DNA of 64,000 bases from Flammeovirgaceae bacterium UBA4465 (lineage in GTDB: Bacteria > Bacteroidota > Bacteroidia > Cytophagales > Cyclobacteriaceae), in contig CAJJCN010000022.1 in NCBI GenBank assembly GCA_905182655.1, positions 26,107-90,106 of the forward strand, read 5' to 3'. The translations under genes and the position numbers were made by a program. The notes beneath the pieces were generated by a model that saw nothing but the letters and a program-made list of their open reading frames with translations, searched no databases and was not told the DNA's origin. Shown in pieces: positions 17,732-27,892 of the stretch (position 1 is its first letter; every line of letters starts with the position of its first letter).

Positions 17732-18388
17732 ATGAGTTTTATATCGAGTTCAATCGGAAAAAAAGTAGCCATGTCGCTCTCTGCCTTTTTCCTTATCTCT
17801 TTTCTGCTTCTACACGTGGCGATTAATTTATTATCAGTGGTCAGTGCGGAAATGTATAACGAAGCCTCACATTTTATGGGCACCAATCCCGTGGTACAAT
17901 TTATTATGCAGCCAATTCTTATTTTAGGGGTCTTATTCCATTTTATAATGGGGTTTGTACTGGAATTTCAAAATAAGAGTGCGAGACCCGTCAAATATGA
18001 AATGAAAAATAATCAAGGAAATTCTAGTTGGCTTTCTAGAAACATGATTTATTCAGGACTGGTCATTTTGGCTTTTTTAGGACTGCATTTCTATGATTTT
18101 TGGATCCCTGAAATACAATATAAATATATTGCTTTCGAAGCCCCTGACGAACACAGATACTTTGCTGAACTGGTACACAAATTTGAAAACCCGCTCCGGG
18201 TTGGGTTTTATGCCGTCTCTTTCATCTTATTGATGATGCATTTATTACACGGTTTTCAGTCAGCATTTCAATCTTTGGGAGTCAACAATAAGTTTACACC
18301 TGGTATTAAAAAGACGGCTTGGGCCTTTTCAGTAGTCGTCCCATTGGCATTTGTATTTATTGCACTGTTTCATCATTTCAATCACTAA
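17732..18388 (+). CDS. sdhC: Succinate dehydrogenase/fumarate reductase cytochrome b subunit
   Basis: It is a 218-residue membrane anchor with five hydrophobic helices, of the single-subunit b558 type used with menaquinone. Candidate heme-ligand histidines lie within helices: LLLHVAIN, LFHFIMGF, LGLHFYDF and MHLLHGF. It is the first gene of sdhCAB, with its own promoter box. The lack of a separate sdhD fits the diheme class found in Bacteroidota and epsilon-proteobacteria. Confidence 0.92.
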   Translation: MSFISSSIGKKVAMSLSAFFLISFLLLHVAINLLSVVSAEMYNEASHFMGTNPVVQFIMQPILILGVLFHFIMGFVLEFQNKSARPVKYEMKNNQGNSSWLSRNMIYSGLVILAFLGLHFYDFWIPEIQYKYIAFEAPDEHRYFAELVHKFENPLRVGFYAVSFILLMMHLLHGFQSAFQSLGVNNKFTPGIKKTAWAFSVVVPLAFVFIALFHHFNH

Positions 18389-18454
18389 ATCCAAATGCTC
18401 AACAATCATATATGATGCTGATTTTTGAACTAAAACACATTAAGTAATACTGAC

Positions 18455-20464
18455 ATGAAAATAGGAGCAAATTTTCCTGCGAAAACCCCAGAAGGTCCTA
18501 TTGAGGACAAATGGACTTCTTACAAAAATAAAATTGATCTGGTCAACCCAGCCAATAAACGACTCATAGATGTTATTGTCGTCGGCACAGGATTGGCAGG
18601 GGGCTCGGCAGCGGCCTCTTTGGCAGAATTGGGATACAATGTCAAAGCTTTTTGTTTTCAAGATTCTCCGCGAAGAGCACATTCTATCGCCGCACAAGGG
18701 GGCATCAATGCCTCGAAAAATTACATGGGAGATGGTGACTCAGATTATCGCCTCTTCTACGATACCGTAAAAGGGGGTGATTACAGGGCACGGGAAGAAA
18801 ATGTCTATAGGTTGGCAGAAGTATCAGGCAACATCATTGATCAGTGCGTTGCCCAGGGTGTACCTTTTGCTAGAGATTATGGGGGTTTGTTGGATAATCG
18901 CTCTTTTGGTGGCGTTTTGGTCTCTCGAACTTTTTATGCCAAAGGTCAAACCGGTCAGCAATTGCTATTAGGTGCCTACTCGGCGATGAATAGACAAATA
19001 GCGAGGGGTAAAATAAAGATGTACAACCGTCATGAGATGATGGATTTGGTGATCGTAGATGGTAAAGCAAGGGGAATCATTGCCAAAAACTTAATTACGG
19101 GTGAACTTGAAAGACACTCGGCTCATGCCGTAGTGATCGCTTCTGGAGGCTATGGTAATGTCTTTTATTTGTCAACCAATGCCATGGGCAGTAATGTTTC
19201 GGCAGCATGGAAAATTCATAAAAAAGGAGCTTGGTTTGCGAATCCTTGCTTCACTCAAATACACCCTACTTGTATCCCAGTATCTGGAGATCATCAATCA
19301 AAGTTGACTTTGATGTCTGAATCCTTAAGAAATGATGGTCGAATTTGGGTACCTGCCAAGGAAGAAGATGTAAAAGCCATCCGATCAGGAGCACTGAAGC
19401 CAACGGCTATCGCAGAGGCAGATAGAGATTACTTTTTGGAACGTCGCTATCCAGCCTTTGGTAATCTCGTACCTAGAGATGTGGCTTCAAGGGCTGCAAA
19501 AGAAAGATGTGATGCTGGCTTTGGTGTAAATGCTACCGGCGAAGCGGTCTATTTAGATTTTGCGGCGGCCGTGATAAGATACGGAAAAGAAAAAGCCCTG
19601 GTCACGCACCAAGATGCAAATAACGAAGCCTTAGTTCTTGAGTTGGGGAGGGAAATTATTGCCACCAAATATGGCAATCTGTTCCAAATGTATGAAAAAA
19701 TAGTTGACGAAAATCCTTATGAAACTCCCATGATGATTTACCCTGCGGTGCATTATACCATGGGTGGTGTATGGGTTGATTATGATTTGATGACTACTGT
19801 TCCTGGTTGCTATGCCATTGGAGAAGCAAACTTTTCCGAACATGGCGCCAATCGCCTCGGTGCCTCAGCATTGATGCAAGGTTTAGCTGATGGGTATTTT
19901 GTCCTTCCCTATACCATTGGCAATTACCTAGCAAAAGATATTCGTACCGGAGCAATCCCTGTAGATACTCCTGAATTTGCTGCTGCAGAAAAAGGTGTTC
20001 AAGAGCAACTTGAACGCTTCATCAACAACAAAGGCTCGAAACCCGTTGATTATTTTCATAAAAAATTGGGGAAAATCATGTGGGATAAAGTAGGTATGTC
20101 AAGAAATGGAAAAGACCTCAAAGATGCCGTCGAAGAAATCCAAGCCATCAGAGACGAATTTTACAAGGAAGTAAAGGTACCCGGAGACCTAGAGGGTTTT
20201 AATGAGGAATTAGCCAAAGCGGGCAGGGTTGCAGACTTCTTGGAATTAGGAGAGCTTTTTGCAAAAGATGCGCTCAATAGAGAAGAATCCTGTGGAGGTC
20301 ATTTCAGAGAAGAACACCAAACACCAGAAGGTGAAGCCAAAAGAGACAAAGCCTTTCAGTATGTAGCTGCTTGGGAGCATGATGGAGCCCCAAAAGACGC
20401 AAAGCTTCACAAAGAAATGCTTGATTATAAATACATTGAGGTAAAAGAAAGAAGTTACAAATAA
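18455..20464 (+). CDS. sdhA: Succinate dehydrogenase/fumarate reductase flavoprotein subunit
   Basis: It oxidises succinate to fumarate (or the reverse) through covalently bound FAD. The dinucleotide fold [15 protein letters not shown] lies at about 42-56, and the FAD-linking His76 is in [11 protein letters not shown]. The substrate-site [15 protein letters not shown] and the capping-domain motifs are intact. At 669 residues it is the long form typical of Bacteroidota. It lies 66 bases after sdhC and 22 before sdhB. Confidence 0.97.
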   Translation: MKIGANFPAKTPEGPIEDKWTSYKNKIDLVNPANKRLIDVIVVGTGLAGGSAAASLAELGYNVKAFCFQDSPRRAHSIAAQGGINASKNYMGDGDSDYRLFYDTVKGGDYRAREENVYRLAEVSGNIIDQCVAQGVPFARDYGGLLDNRSFGGVLVSRTFYAKGQTGQQLLLGAYSAMNRQIARGKIKMYNRHEMMDLVIVDGKARGIIAKNLITGELERHSAHAVVIASGGYGNVFYLSTNAMGSNVSAAWKIHKKGAWFANPCFTQIHPTCIPVSGDHQSKLTLMSESLRNDGRIWVPAKEEDVKAIRSGALKPTAIAEADRDYFLERRYPAFGNLVPRDVASRAAKERCDAGFGVNATGEAVYLDFAAAVIRYGKEKALVTHQDANNEALVLELGREIIATKYGNLFQMYEKIVDENPYETPMMIYPAVHYTMGGVWVDYDLMTTVPGCYAIGEANFSEHGANRLGASALMQGLADGYFVLPYTIGNYLAKDIRTGAIPVDTPEFAAAEKGVQEQLERFINNKGSKPVDYFHKKLGKIMWDKVGMSRNGKDLKDAVEEIQAIRDEFYKEVKVPGDLEGFNEELAKAGRVADFLELGELFAKDALNREESCGGHFREEHQTPEGEAKRDKAFQYVAAWEHDGAPKDAKLHKEMLDYKYIEVKERSYK

Positions 20465-20486
20465 GAGCTAGTAAAATTCATAAGAG

Positions 20487-21233
20487 ATGGACTTAAAACT
20501 TAAAATTTGGCGACAGAAAAATGCCGCCACCAAAGGTAAGATTGTTGATTACGATATCAGTGAGGTTTCCTCCGATATGTCATTCTTAGAAATGCTTGAT
20601 GTATTGAATAGAGAACTTACCGAGAAAGGTGATGAGCCTGTAAGTTTTGATCACGACTGCAGAGAGGGTATCTGTGGATCTTGTTCCTTGCAGATCAATG
20701 GCCGCCCGCATGGTCCTGATGGAGGCACCACTACCTGTCAACTTCACATGCGAAAATTCAAAGATGGTGACAGCATCGTCATTGAACCCTTTCGTGCCAA
20801 AGCGTTTCCGATCGTTAAAGATTTAATCATCGATCGATCAGCCTTTGACCGAGTACAACATGCCGGCGCTTTTATCTCTGTAAATACTTCCGGAAATACG
20901 CAAGATGCCAATGCGACACCCATCAACAAAGGTGATGCAGATCACGCTTTTGACGCCGCCTCTTGTATTGGCTGCGGGGCCTGCGTGGCTGCATGTAAAA
21001 ATGCCTCAGCCATGCTTTTTGTCTCAGCAAAAGTTTCACAATATGCCTTATTGCCTCAAGGTCAGGTGGAACGTGAAATGCGGGTAACAGACATGGTTTC
21101 TCAAATGGATGAAGAGGGATTTGGGGCTTGCACAAATACAGGAGCTTGTGAAGCTGAATGTCCCAAAGGCATCAGTCTCACCAATATTGCTCGGATGAAT
21201 AGAGAATTCATTGGATCCAATTTAAAATCTTAA
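20487..21233 (+). CDS. sdhB: Succinate dehydrogenase/fumarate reductase iron-sulfur subunit
   Basis: It transfers electrons from SdhA to the cytochrome b quinone site through three clusters. The 2Fe-2S ligands are in CREGICGSC (Cys58, 63, 66) with Cys84. The 4Fe-4S motif [11 protein letters not shown] starts near residue 160, and the last cluster uses [14 protein letters not shown] near 215-228. Length is 248 residues. It ends the operon just before a well-formed terminator. Confidence 0.97.
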   Translation: MDLKLKIWRQKNAATKGKIVDYDISEVSSDMSFLEMLDVLNRELTEKGDEPVSFDHDCREGICGSCSLQINGRPHGPDGGTTTCQLHMRKFKDGDSIVIEPFRAKAFPIVKDLIIDRSAFDRVQHAGAFISVNTSGNTQDANATPINKGDADHAFDAASCIGCGACVAACKNASAMLFVSAKVSQYALLPQGQVEREMRVTDMVSQMDEEGFGACTNTGACEAECPKGISLTNIARMNREFIGSNLKS

Positions 21234-21253
21234 AAGAAAGTAGGGTACTCAAT

Positions 21254-21284
21254 AAAACCTTGACGTAGACGCGAGGTTTTTTTT
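21254..21284 (+). terminator. Intrinsic terminator after sdhCAB
   Basis: A 9-bp stem AAAACCTTG / CGAGGTTTT (one G-U pair) with a 9-base loop is followed by a T-run through 21284. It starts 21 bases after the sdhB stop. Confidence 0.75.
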
Positions 21285-21343
21285 GTTTTCTGCTCTTTGA
21301 TGGGTTTTAACTTTTAATTGAAAATTTTACGCGTCAGGTGGCT

Positions 21344-24031
21344 ATGAAAAAAAGCTTAGTTATCTTCTTTGGATCCTTATTATTCTTCATCTCAGGTTAC
21401 TTTATTTACGCTGTTTGGGATCATAAAAGTTCTGCTGACTTATGGGATTTTGTCCCAGAAAATTCCGGTCTTGTATACGAAAGTAATGACCTAGGTGCGA
21501 CACTTCTCAGATTACAAGACCTCGAATCATTTCAATCACTTATCAATATCCCTAGCTTAGGGAAGCTCCATGGTCACATCGAAAAAATAGAGCGCTTGAC
21601 GGGATTGAACTCATTCTACTCTTTTATCAATAAAACTTCTGGATTGATAAGCCTTCACAATACAGGGAAAAATGAATTTGACTTTCTTTACTTAGTTGCC
21701 ATCAATGATCTGACCACTCTAGGTGGGGTATCAAAATTAATAACCCCTCTTGTTTCTAAGGCATTAGAGAAGAAACCTCGAACCTATTTAGGCTTTGAGC
21801 TCAATGAAGTTTCCTTATCATTTACTGAGAGTCGTTTGACTTATCTTATTTATGATAATTATTTCATTGCCAGCTTTACCCCCTATCTAGTTGAGGATGC
21901 GATAAGAGCCTTCGGAGATGATAATTATCCGTCCTTCAGAGAGGTATTTGCTGAGCATCAGCAAATAACAAAAATTAAACAGGATGAAGGTAATCTCTAC
22001 CTTAATTACGAGGGTTTCATTAAGGTCAGTCAGGCTTTTGCTACCAATGATCTCGATAAAAACTTTTTAACCTCTGCTTTTTTAGATCTTAATATCGAAA
22101 ATAGCCACATCAGTTTAAGTGGCTTTTCATTTGCTGACAGTAGTAAAGCCTTACAAATGATCAAAGGCGTCATCGGTGCTCCACTAGATATGTCAGACGT
22201 CATTAGTAACCGTACTTCAATGCTTCACCATTTTAGTTTTCAAGATCCTTATTTATGGCGAAATCAACAGAAAAACACGGACCACCTTAATCAAAAAACA
22301 TTCCGTTCCGAACGATCTATAAATCCCCAAGATGCAATGAAATTTTTAGATCAAGAAATGGGTCGTGCCATCCAATTCAGGGATGGACAAAAAGTTCCCA
22401 TCCTTATTGTAGCCTGTAAAAATAGTGAGGGCCTCATTCACTATATAGATGCGATAGCAAAACAAATACCAAATCAACGATCAGATCACTTTTTTGTTGA
22501 GCAGTACAATCAACATGACATCCGTCGACTTCCTAAAAAAAATCTGCCTGCTTTATTATTTGGTGAGATCGCAAAAGATCTTCCTGAAGGCTATTACAGT
22601 TCATTCGAAAACTATGTTTTTATAAGTCCAAACCTCCCTGTATTAAAAGAATTTTTATCTGATATTTTAAATGAAAACACATGGGGGAAATCATTAAGTA
22701 AGAAAAAGTTCCTGAAAAAAATTAACAAAGCTTCTCCCTATACCCTCATTGTCAATGGTGCCGAATCTTGGGACCATTTGTTTCACACAATGCCGCCACA
22801 ATGGCAAAATGATTTTATAATGTCAGAGATGATTTTCAAAAGCTTTGGACATCTTGCCATCCAATTTTCCAGTATTGATGATAAATATTTTACCAGTATT
22901 TTCATTGAAAAGAATAGCCCATCTTCCGAAAGAAACAGCCATCTAATAAAAACAAATACCCTTGAATTTGACCATTCCTTAATTTCCAAGCCTTATTTAG
23001 TAACAAACCATAGAAATGGGAGCAATGAAATCATTGTTCAAGACCGCAACAAAGAAATCTATCTGGTCGATACGGATTTTCAAATAAGCTGGCAACGACC
23101 CCTCTTCCTACCTATAGTAGGCACCATACATCAAATAGATTTTTATAAAAACAAAAAGCTTCAATATGCCTTCATAACCAGTGATTCTCTCTATGTGATA
23201 GATAGAACAGGTCAAAATGTAGCGAACTTTCCGAAATACTTAGCACCCCATCTCAAAAGTTTGGAAATTGTAGATTACGATCAACAAAGAAACTACCGAT
23301 TTTCAATTACCACACATGGGGGAGATGCCTTCATCACGGATAAGGATGGAACTCCTCTGGAAGGATGGAATCCTTATCATTTTGAGAAGGATATCATTGG
23401 ATCCATGCGCCATTTCAGGATCGGCGGTACCGATGTATATACGGTTGTATTGGCCAATGGTGAAATCATTTTACTTAGCAGACGGGCTAAGATTTATAGT
23501 GGATTCCCACTCAAATTAAATCTCAATATAGCAAGCGATTACCACCTGCGCATGGGAAGTAATTTCAAATCATCTCATTGGAACCTACTTACTGAAAATG
23601 GCACCCTCATTCAGGTGAATCTTAAAGGTGAAATACTACACAAAAAACAATTATATAAGCCAGCAACTGACACCCAATTCACCCTACTTAATGACTCAAA
23701 AAATAATAAATATGTAATCTCTAAAGCGACCCATAATAAAATCACTTTAGTCAATGATCAAGATGAAATCTACTTCGAAAAAAATCACTCACTTGACAAA
23801 AAAGTACGCGTTCAATTTTTCAGTAATGGCAATCAGGGTGACTATATTGTTTTAAACCCTATTAAAGACGGATATATGAGCCTCTTTGACCTAAAAGGGA
23901 ACTTGCTCACCAGCCCATCGCTCCCTAGCTCACATCCCATCGAGATGTATAATCGAGGTAAATCTAAGCAGCAAGAAATCTATTTGATCGATGAGACAAC
24001 ACTCCTCACTTACTCACAAAGCCCTAAATGA
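21344..24031 (+). CDS. Membrane-anchored protein of 895 residues, unknown
   Basis: A GTG at 21338 is in frame, but the ATG at 21344 gives a cleaner signal anchor (MKKSLVIFFGSLLFFISGYF). Residues 1-25 form a single anchor or uncleaved signal, and the rest should be periplasmic. The first half (about 25-530) resembles DUF3352-type proteins that begin with a VPENSGLVYESND motif. The second half (about 540-890) is rich in short repeating beta strands such as ITDKDGTPLEGWNPYHF, FYKNKKLQYAFITSDSL and LFDLKGNLL, which read like blades of a beta-propeller. There are no catalytic motifs I can name. It follows the sdh terminator and so is transcribed separately. The lower GC of this gene is not extreme. 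Confidence 0.7.
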   Translation: MKKSLVIFFGSLLFFISGYFIYAVWDHKSSADLWDFVPENSGLVYESNDLGATLLRLQDLESFQSLINIPSLGKLHGHIEKIERLTGLNSFYSFINKTSGLISLHNTGKNEFDFLYLVAINDLTTLGGVSKLITPLVSKALEKKPRTYLGFELNEVSLSFTESRLTYLIYDNYFIASFTPYLVEDAIRAFGDDNYPSFREVFAEHQQITKIKQDEGNLYLNYEGFIKVSQAFATNDLDKNFLTSAFLDLNIENSHISLSGFSFADSSKALQMIKGVIGAPLDMSDVISNRTSMLHHFSFQDPYLWRNQQKNTDHLNQKTFRSERSINPQDAMKFLDQEMGRAIQFRDGQKVPILIVACKNSEGLIHYIDAIAKQIPNQRSDHFFVEQYNQHDIRRLPKKNLPALLFGEIAKDLPEGYYSSFENYVFISPNLPVLKEFLSDILNENTWGKSLSKKKFLKKINKASPYTLIVNGAESWDHLFHTMPPQWQNDFIMSEMIFKSFGHLAIQFSSIDDKYFTSIFIEKNSPSSERNSHLIKTNTLEFDHSLISKPYLVTNHRNGSNEIIVQDRNKEIYLVDTDFQISWQRPLFLPIVGTIHQIDFYKNKKLQYAFITSDSLYVIDRTGQNVANFPKYLAPHLKSLEIVDYDQQRNYRFSITTHGGDAFITDKDGTPLEGWNPYHFEKDIIGSMRHFRIGGTDVYTVVLANGEIILLSRRAKIYSGFPLKLNLNIASDYHLRMGSNFKSSHWNLLTENGTLIQVNLKGEILHKKQLYKPATDTQFTLLNDSKNNKYVISKATHNKITLVNDQDEIYFEKNHSLDKKVRVQFFSNGNQGDYIVLNPIKDGYMSLFDLKGNLLTSPSLPSSHPIEMYNRGKSKQQEIYLIDETTLLTYSQSPK

Positions 24032-24117
24032 TTTCATGGGGTATGAAAGGTATAAGCAGGCTCGTAAATCACCCACAAGATAGGATCGCCGACCTAGCCT
24101 TCAATAATATGAGCCCT

Positions 24118-26172
24118 TCATTTTGAATCAGACACCAGCAGGCCCGCCCGCCTCAAAAGCGCGTCTACCGTGGGTTCCGCTCCCCTAAATTTCTCATATA
24201 GCTCCATCGGGCGTTGCGTTCCCCCTTGGCTCAAAATACAATCTTTGAAAGACTTAGCCGTCTTGAAGTCGAAAATACCCTTTTCCTTAAAGCACTCGAA
24301 AGCATCAGCATCTAGTACCTCTGCCCATTTATAGCTATAATAGCCTGAAGCATAACCCCCAGCAAAAATATGAGAAAATTGAACGCTCATATTGGTATTG
24401 GGAATATCAGGAAAAAGATTGGTCGGTGCTAAAATTTCTTTTTCTAACTCATCAATGGGGTCCATCTTCTGAGCAGCAGTGTAGGTTTGGTTGTGAAGAG
24501 ATAAATCTAAAATCGCAAAGCTCAACTGTCTCATCGTTGCATACGCCTCATGAAAAGTGGCGGCAGATTTAATCCGTTCAATATACTTTGACGGAATGAT
24601 CTCCTCCGTTTCATAATGATGGGCAAAAAGACGCAAACATTCCGGTTCGTAACACCAATTTTCAAGAATTTGAGAAGGCAGCTCTACAAAATCCCATGGC
24701 ACACTGGTTCCAGATAAACTTTCATACTTAGTATCTGCGAGCATCCCATGCAACGCATGCCCAAACTCATGAAATAAAGTTTTAACTTCATCAAACTTTA
24801 AAAGTGAAGGACGGTTCTTGGTAGAGGGTGTAAAATTACATACGATACTGACCTGTGGAATAATTCTTTGGTCGTTCACTATTTTCTGACCTCGATAGGA
24901 AGTCATCCATGCACCTGGACGCTTTCCCAACCTTGGAAAATAATCTGCGAGGAAAATGGCCTTTAATTCTTGACCTTCCCAAACTTCATAAGCCTTGACC
25001 TCTTCATGATAAATAGGAATTTGATCATTGAGCTTAAAAGTCAAGCCAAATAATTTCTCAGCCGTTTTAAATACTCCATTGATGACCTTTTCAAGCTTAA
25101 AGTAAGGCTTGAGTAACTCATCATCAAAATCGAATTTCTTTTTCCTCAACTTCTCTGCATAATAAGCCCAATCCCATCGCTCCAGTTCATAGTCGATACC
25201 TAGGGTTCTCATGAATACCTTTACTTCATCGACTTCTTGAACCGCCTTTACTTTTGACTTTAGCAATAAATCATCAAGAAAATCCTGTACTCTAGTAGGA
25301 GTTTCTGCCATTCGCTCTTCCAGAACATAACTCGCGTAACTGTCGTATCCTAAAAGTTCCGCCATCTCCGCTCTAAGCTTTACAATGTTCAAAACCAAAT
25401 TTCGATTATCATTGGCGCCTTCTTTAAATGCTTTTTGCATGTAGGCGATAAACAATTGCTTACGTAAACCTCGATGATCCGCATTTTCCATAAAAGGGAT
25501 GAACGAAGGTGCCTGCAAGGTGAATATCCACTTATCTGGCCATTGCTTTCCAACGGCCAGTGACTTGGCCCGGTCAATCAAATCTTGAGGTAAACCCGCT
25601 AGATCTTCTTTCTTGTTGAGAACCAATTCATAATTATTAGTTTCTGCCAATACATTCTCACCAAATTTCAGGGCCAGACTCGACAGCGCTACGGTAATCT
25701 CTTTATACCTGTTTTGACTCTTTGAATCAAGTCCTGCCCCATTTCGAGCAAAGGATTTGTACGTTTTTTCCAAAAGCATACCTTCCTCATCAGAGAGCAC
25801 ATCATTCAAGTCATAAACAAATTTTACCCGTTCAAAAAGTTTTTTATTTAGCTTTATCTCATTGTTAAAAGAAGTGAGCAAAGGAGATACCTCCTGTGTG
25901 ATCTTTTGTATTTCATCGGAAGTTTCTGCAGAATTCAAATTGAACAGTACCTGGGAAACCCTATCTAAAAGTACTCCAGAAGCTTCAAGTGCCTCAATAG
26001 TGTTTTCAAAAGTGGGTGGATCCAGATGCTCAGTAATTTCAGTAATTTCAGTTCTCGCTTCAATAATACCTCGCTGAATGGCAGGTAAATAATGGGCGTT
26101 CTTTATTAAATTAAAGGGTGCCATTTGAAAAGATGTTTCAAATGGACGAAAAAAAGGATTCTGCTGAGTCAT
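24118..26172 (-). CDS. M3-family oligopeptidase (oligopeptidase A / peptidyl-dipeptidase type)
   Basis: This 684-residue zinc metallopeptidase has the gluzincin motif HEFGHALHG near residue 468 and the third ligand Glu in the following FVELPSQILENW helix. No signal peptide is visible, so it is cytoplasmic and should clear short peptides after signal peptide or protein breakdown. C-terminal IFAGGYASGYYSYKWAEVLD is the usual M3 substrate-binding segment. OpdA and Dcp cannot be told apart here. The ATG at 26172 follows a -7 box by 20 bases. Confidence 0.92.
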   Translation of the reverse strand: MTQQNPFFRPFETSFQMAPFNLIKNAHYLPAIQRGIIEARTEITEITEHLDPPTFENTIEALEASGVLLDRVSQVLFNLNSAETSDEIQKITQEVSPLLTSFNNEIKLNKKLFERVKFVYDLNDVLSDEEGMLLEKTYKSFARNGAGLDSKSQNRYKEITVALSSLALKFGENVLAETNNYELVLNKKEDLAGLPQDLIDRAKSLAVGKQWPDKWIFTLQAPSFIPFMENADHRGLRKQLFIAYMQKAFKEGANDNRNLVLNIVKLRAEMAELLGYDSYASYVLEERMAETPTRVQDFLDDLLLKSKVKAVQEVDEVKVFMRTLGIDYELERWDWAYYAEKLRKKKFDFDDELLKPYFKLEKVINGVFKTAEKLFGLTFKLNDQIPIYHEEVKAYEVWEGQELKAIFLADYFPRLGKRPGAWMTSYRGQKIVNDQRIIPQVSIVCNFTPSTKNRPSLLKFDEVKTLFHEFGHALHGMLADTKYESLSGTSVPWDFVELPSQILENWCYEPECLRLFAHHYETEEIIPSKYIERIKSAATFHEAYATMRQLSFAILDLSLHNQTYTAAQKMDPIDELEKEILAPTNLFPDIPNTNMSVQFSHIFAGGYASGYYSYKWAEVLDADAFECFKEKGIFDFKTAKSFKDCILSQGGTQRPMELYEKFRGAEPTVDALLRRAGLLVSDSK

Positions 26173-26178
26173 TTTTGC

Positions 26179-26186
26179 TAAGTTTG
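26179..26186 (+). promoter_or_regulatory. Candidate -7 box for the MscS gene
   Basis: TAAGTTTG matches TAnnTTTG; transcription near 26190 would give a leader of about 50 bases to the ATG at 26240. It faces a near-identical box on the other strand five bases away. No -33 TTG is seen at the right spacing. Confidence 0.4.
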
Positions 26187-26191
26187 TAAAG

Positions 26192-26199
26192 CAAATTTA
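26192..26199 (-). promoter_or_regulatory. Candidate -7 box for the M3 peptidase gene
   Basis: The minus strand reads TAAATTTG (TAnnTTTG). Transcription near 26188 leaves a leader of about 16 bases. It forms a TAAGTTTG-N5-CAAATTTA inverted pair with the plus-strand box, so the two polymerase footprints must overlap. Confidence 0.45.
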
Positions 26200-26239
26200 A
26201 AAAGGTAAAAGCACAGGTGTTGGCTTAAATCATAATTAG

Positions 26240-27856
26240 ATGAAAAAAATATTTTTGGCTTTATTTTTTAGCTTTTTAATCATTGGAGTTGGTCAATCAC
26301 AATCCTTGACAGAAGACACCGTAATGTTTGATTTAAGTACGCCTTATCAAACCATTAAATCTTTTAATTTTTATTCTCAATCAGCACATTTTAACCCTTC
26401 GTTACTCAAAAAATGTGCTGAATTAATAAGTAACGATTCCACAGATTTTCCTAAAAAATTAATCCAACTGATCAAAGGTGAAGGTATCTCGATCAAGCTG
26501 GAAGAAATTTCAAAAAACCCCGATTACATAGACAGCACCTCCCAACTTCACATTTATAAACTCAATGAAAATTATCCTTTATTATACCTAAAAAGAATCA
26601 ATGGTATTTGGATCTTTCCAAAAGAGAGTGTTACAAATGTATTGCAGCTCCATGATAACCTTTTCTCCTTTGGGGGCAATACACTGCTTGATATTATGGA
26701 TTCATCACATGCTAATCAATATTTTGGATTGACCGTGAATCAATATTTAGCCGGCCTTTTTTTCATATTCACAGCCTTTGTCATTCATAAATTATTAAGT
26801 AAGCTTATTGGGAAGTTTGCTCAAAAAATCATAAACCAATTAAAGGTCACTACCATTTCAGCAGAAGAGATGACTTCTCTTATAAAACCTTTAAGCTTTC
26901 TCATCATCATCTTACTTCTGTCCTTCTTTTTTCCCATACTTCAACTACCTGCTACGCTCTCCTTCTATTTGGCTACATCAATAAGGGCGGCCATTCCCTT
27001 ACTCTTCACCATTACAGCCTTTCGGTTAATTAAATTCATTGGACTCTATCTAGAAATGAAAGCTGCTCAGACCAAAAATACGATGGATGATCAGTTAGTT
27101 CCTATTATAAGAAAATCCTTGCGCGTTTTTGTAGTGGCTTTTGGAACATTGGCGATTCTCCAAAGCTTGAATATTTCTATTTTACCCTTATTGACAGGTT
27201 TATCGATCGGTGGTTTGGCCTTTGCTTTGGCGGCACAGGATACCATCAAAAACTTCTTCGGTTCTGTGATGATTTTTATAGACAAGCCTTTTCTAATTGG
27301 TCATTGGATTACTACCGATGGGGTTGATGGTACCGTAGAAGAAGTGGGACTTAGGTCCACAAGAATTAGAACTTTTTCAAATTCTCTAGTCACCGTACCC
27401 AATGGAAAATTAGCAGATGCCACCATTAATAATCATGGCCTTCGAGTCTATCGAAGGTTTTACACCACGTTAAGCATTAATTATGACACCCCACCTGCAT
27501 TGATTGAGGTTTTTATAGACGGGTTAAAAGAAATTGTCAATCGACATCCAGATACCAATCGCGATCACAATAATATTTTTTTCAATGATATGGGAGCGCA
27601 TTCACTCAATATTATGTTTTACATATTTTTTGAAGTCCCCGATTGGTCCCAAGAATTGAAAGCAAGGCATGAAATTTTATTGGAAATTTTGAAGTTAGGA
27701 AATGCTTTAAAAGTCAATTTCGCCTTCCCAACGCAAACCTTACATATTCCAGAAATCCCCACAACGCCATCCTCTGATACGAAATATCCAGATGACCTTC
27801 AAGCCAAAGAAAATCTCACCCAATTTCTTTCTGTCAAAAAACTTAAAGACCAATAA
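26240..27856 (+). CDS. Mechanosensitive channel of the MscS family with periplasmic N-terminal domain
   Basis: It has 538 residues. A signal peptide (residues 1-21, ending GQSQS) leads to a soluble periplasmic domain of about 140 residues. Then come about four membrane segments (near 168-187, 215-237, 245-268, 288-308) and the pore helix region LLTGLSIGGLAFALAAQDTIKNF. The MscS beta-domain HWITTDGVDGTVEEVGLRST and VPNGKLADATINNHG follow. It should release solutes on hypo-osmotic shock. It is larger than E. coli MscS (286 residues) and more like the extended YnaI/YbdG-type members. It is transcribed away from the M3 peptidase. Confidence 0.9.
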   Translation: MKKIFLALFFSFLIIGVGQSQSLTEDTVMFDLSTPYQTIKSFNFYSQSAHFNPSLLKKCAELISNDSTDFPKKLIQLIKGEGISIKLEEISKNPDYIDSTSQLHIYKLNENYPLLYLKRINGIWIFPKESVTNVLQLHDNLFSFGGNTLLDIMDSSHANQYFGLTVNQYLAGLFFIFTAFVIHKLLSKLIGKFAQKIINQLKVTTISAEEMTSLIKPLSFLIIILLLSFFFPILQLPATLSFYLATSIRAAIPLLFTITAFRLIKFIGLYLEMKAAQTKNTMDDQLVPIIRKSLRVFVVAFGTLAILQSLNISILPLLTGLSIGGLAFALAAQDTIKNFFGSVMIFIDKPFLIGHWITTDGVDGTVEEVGLRSTRIRTFSNSLVTVPNGKLADATINNHGLRVYRRFYTTLSINYDTPPALIEVFIDGLKEIVNRHPDTNRDHNNIFFNDMGAHSLNIMFYIFFEVPDWSQELKARHEILLEILKLGNALKVNFAFPTQTLHIPEIPTTPSSDTKYPDDLQAKENLTQFLSVKKLKDQ

Positions 27857-27892
27857 TGATTACTAGGCATGATTATTGACTTATGATAATTA

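Noticed and set aside
24032-24048. Hairpin TTTCAT/ATGAAA after the 895-residue gene
   Set aside because: The stem is only six AT-rich pairs with no T-run, too weak to call a terminator.
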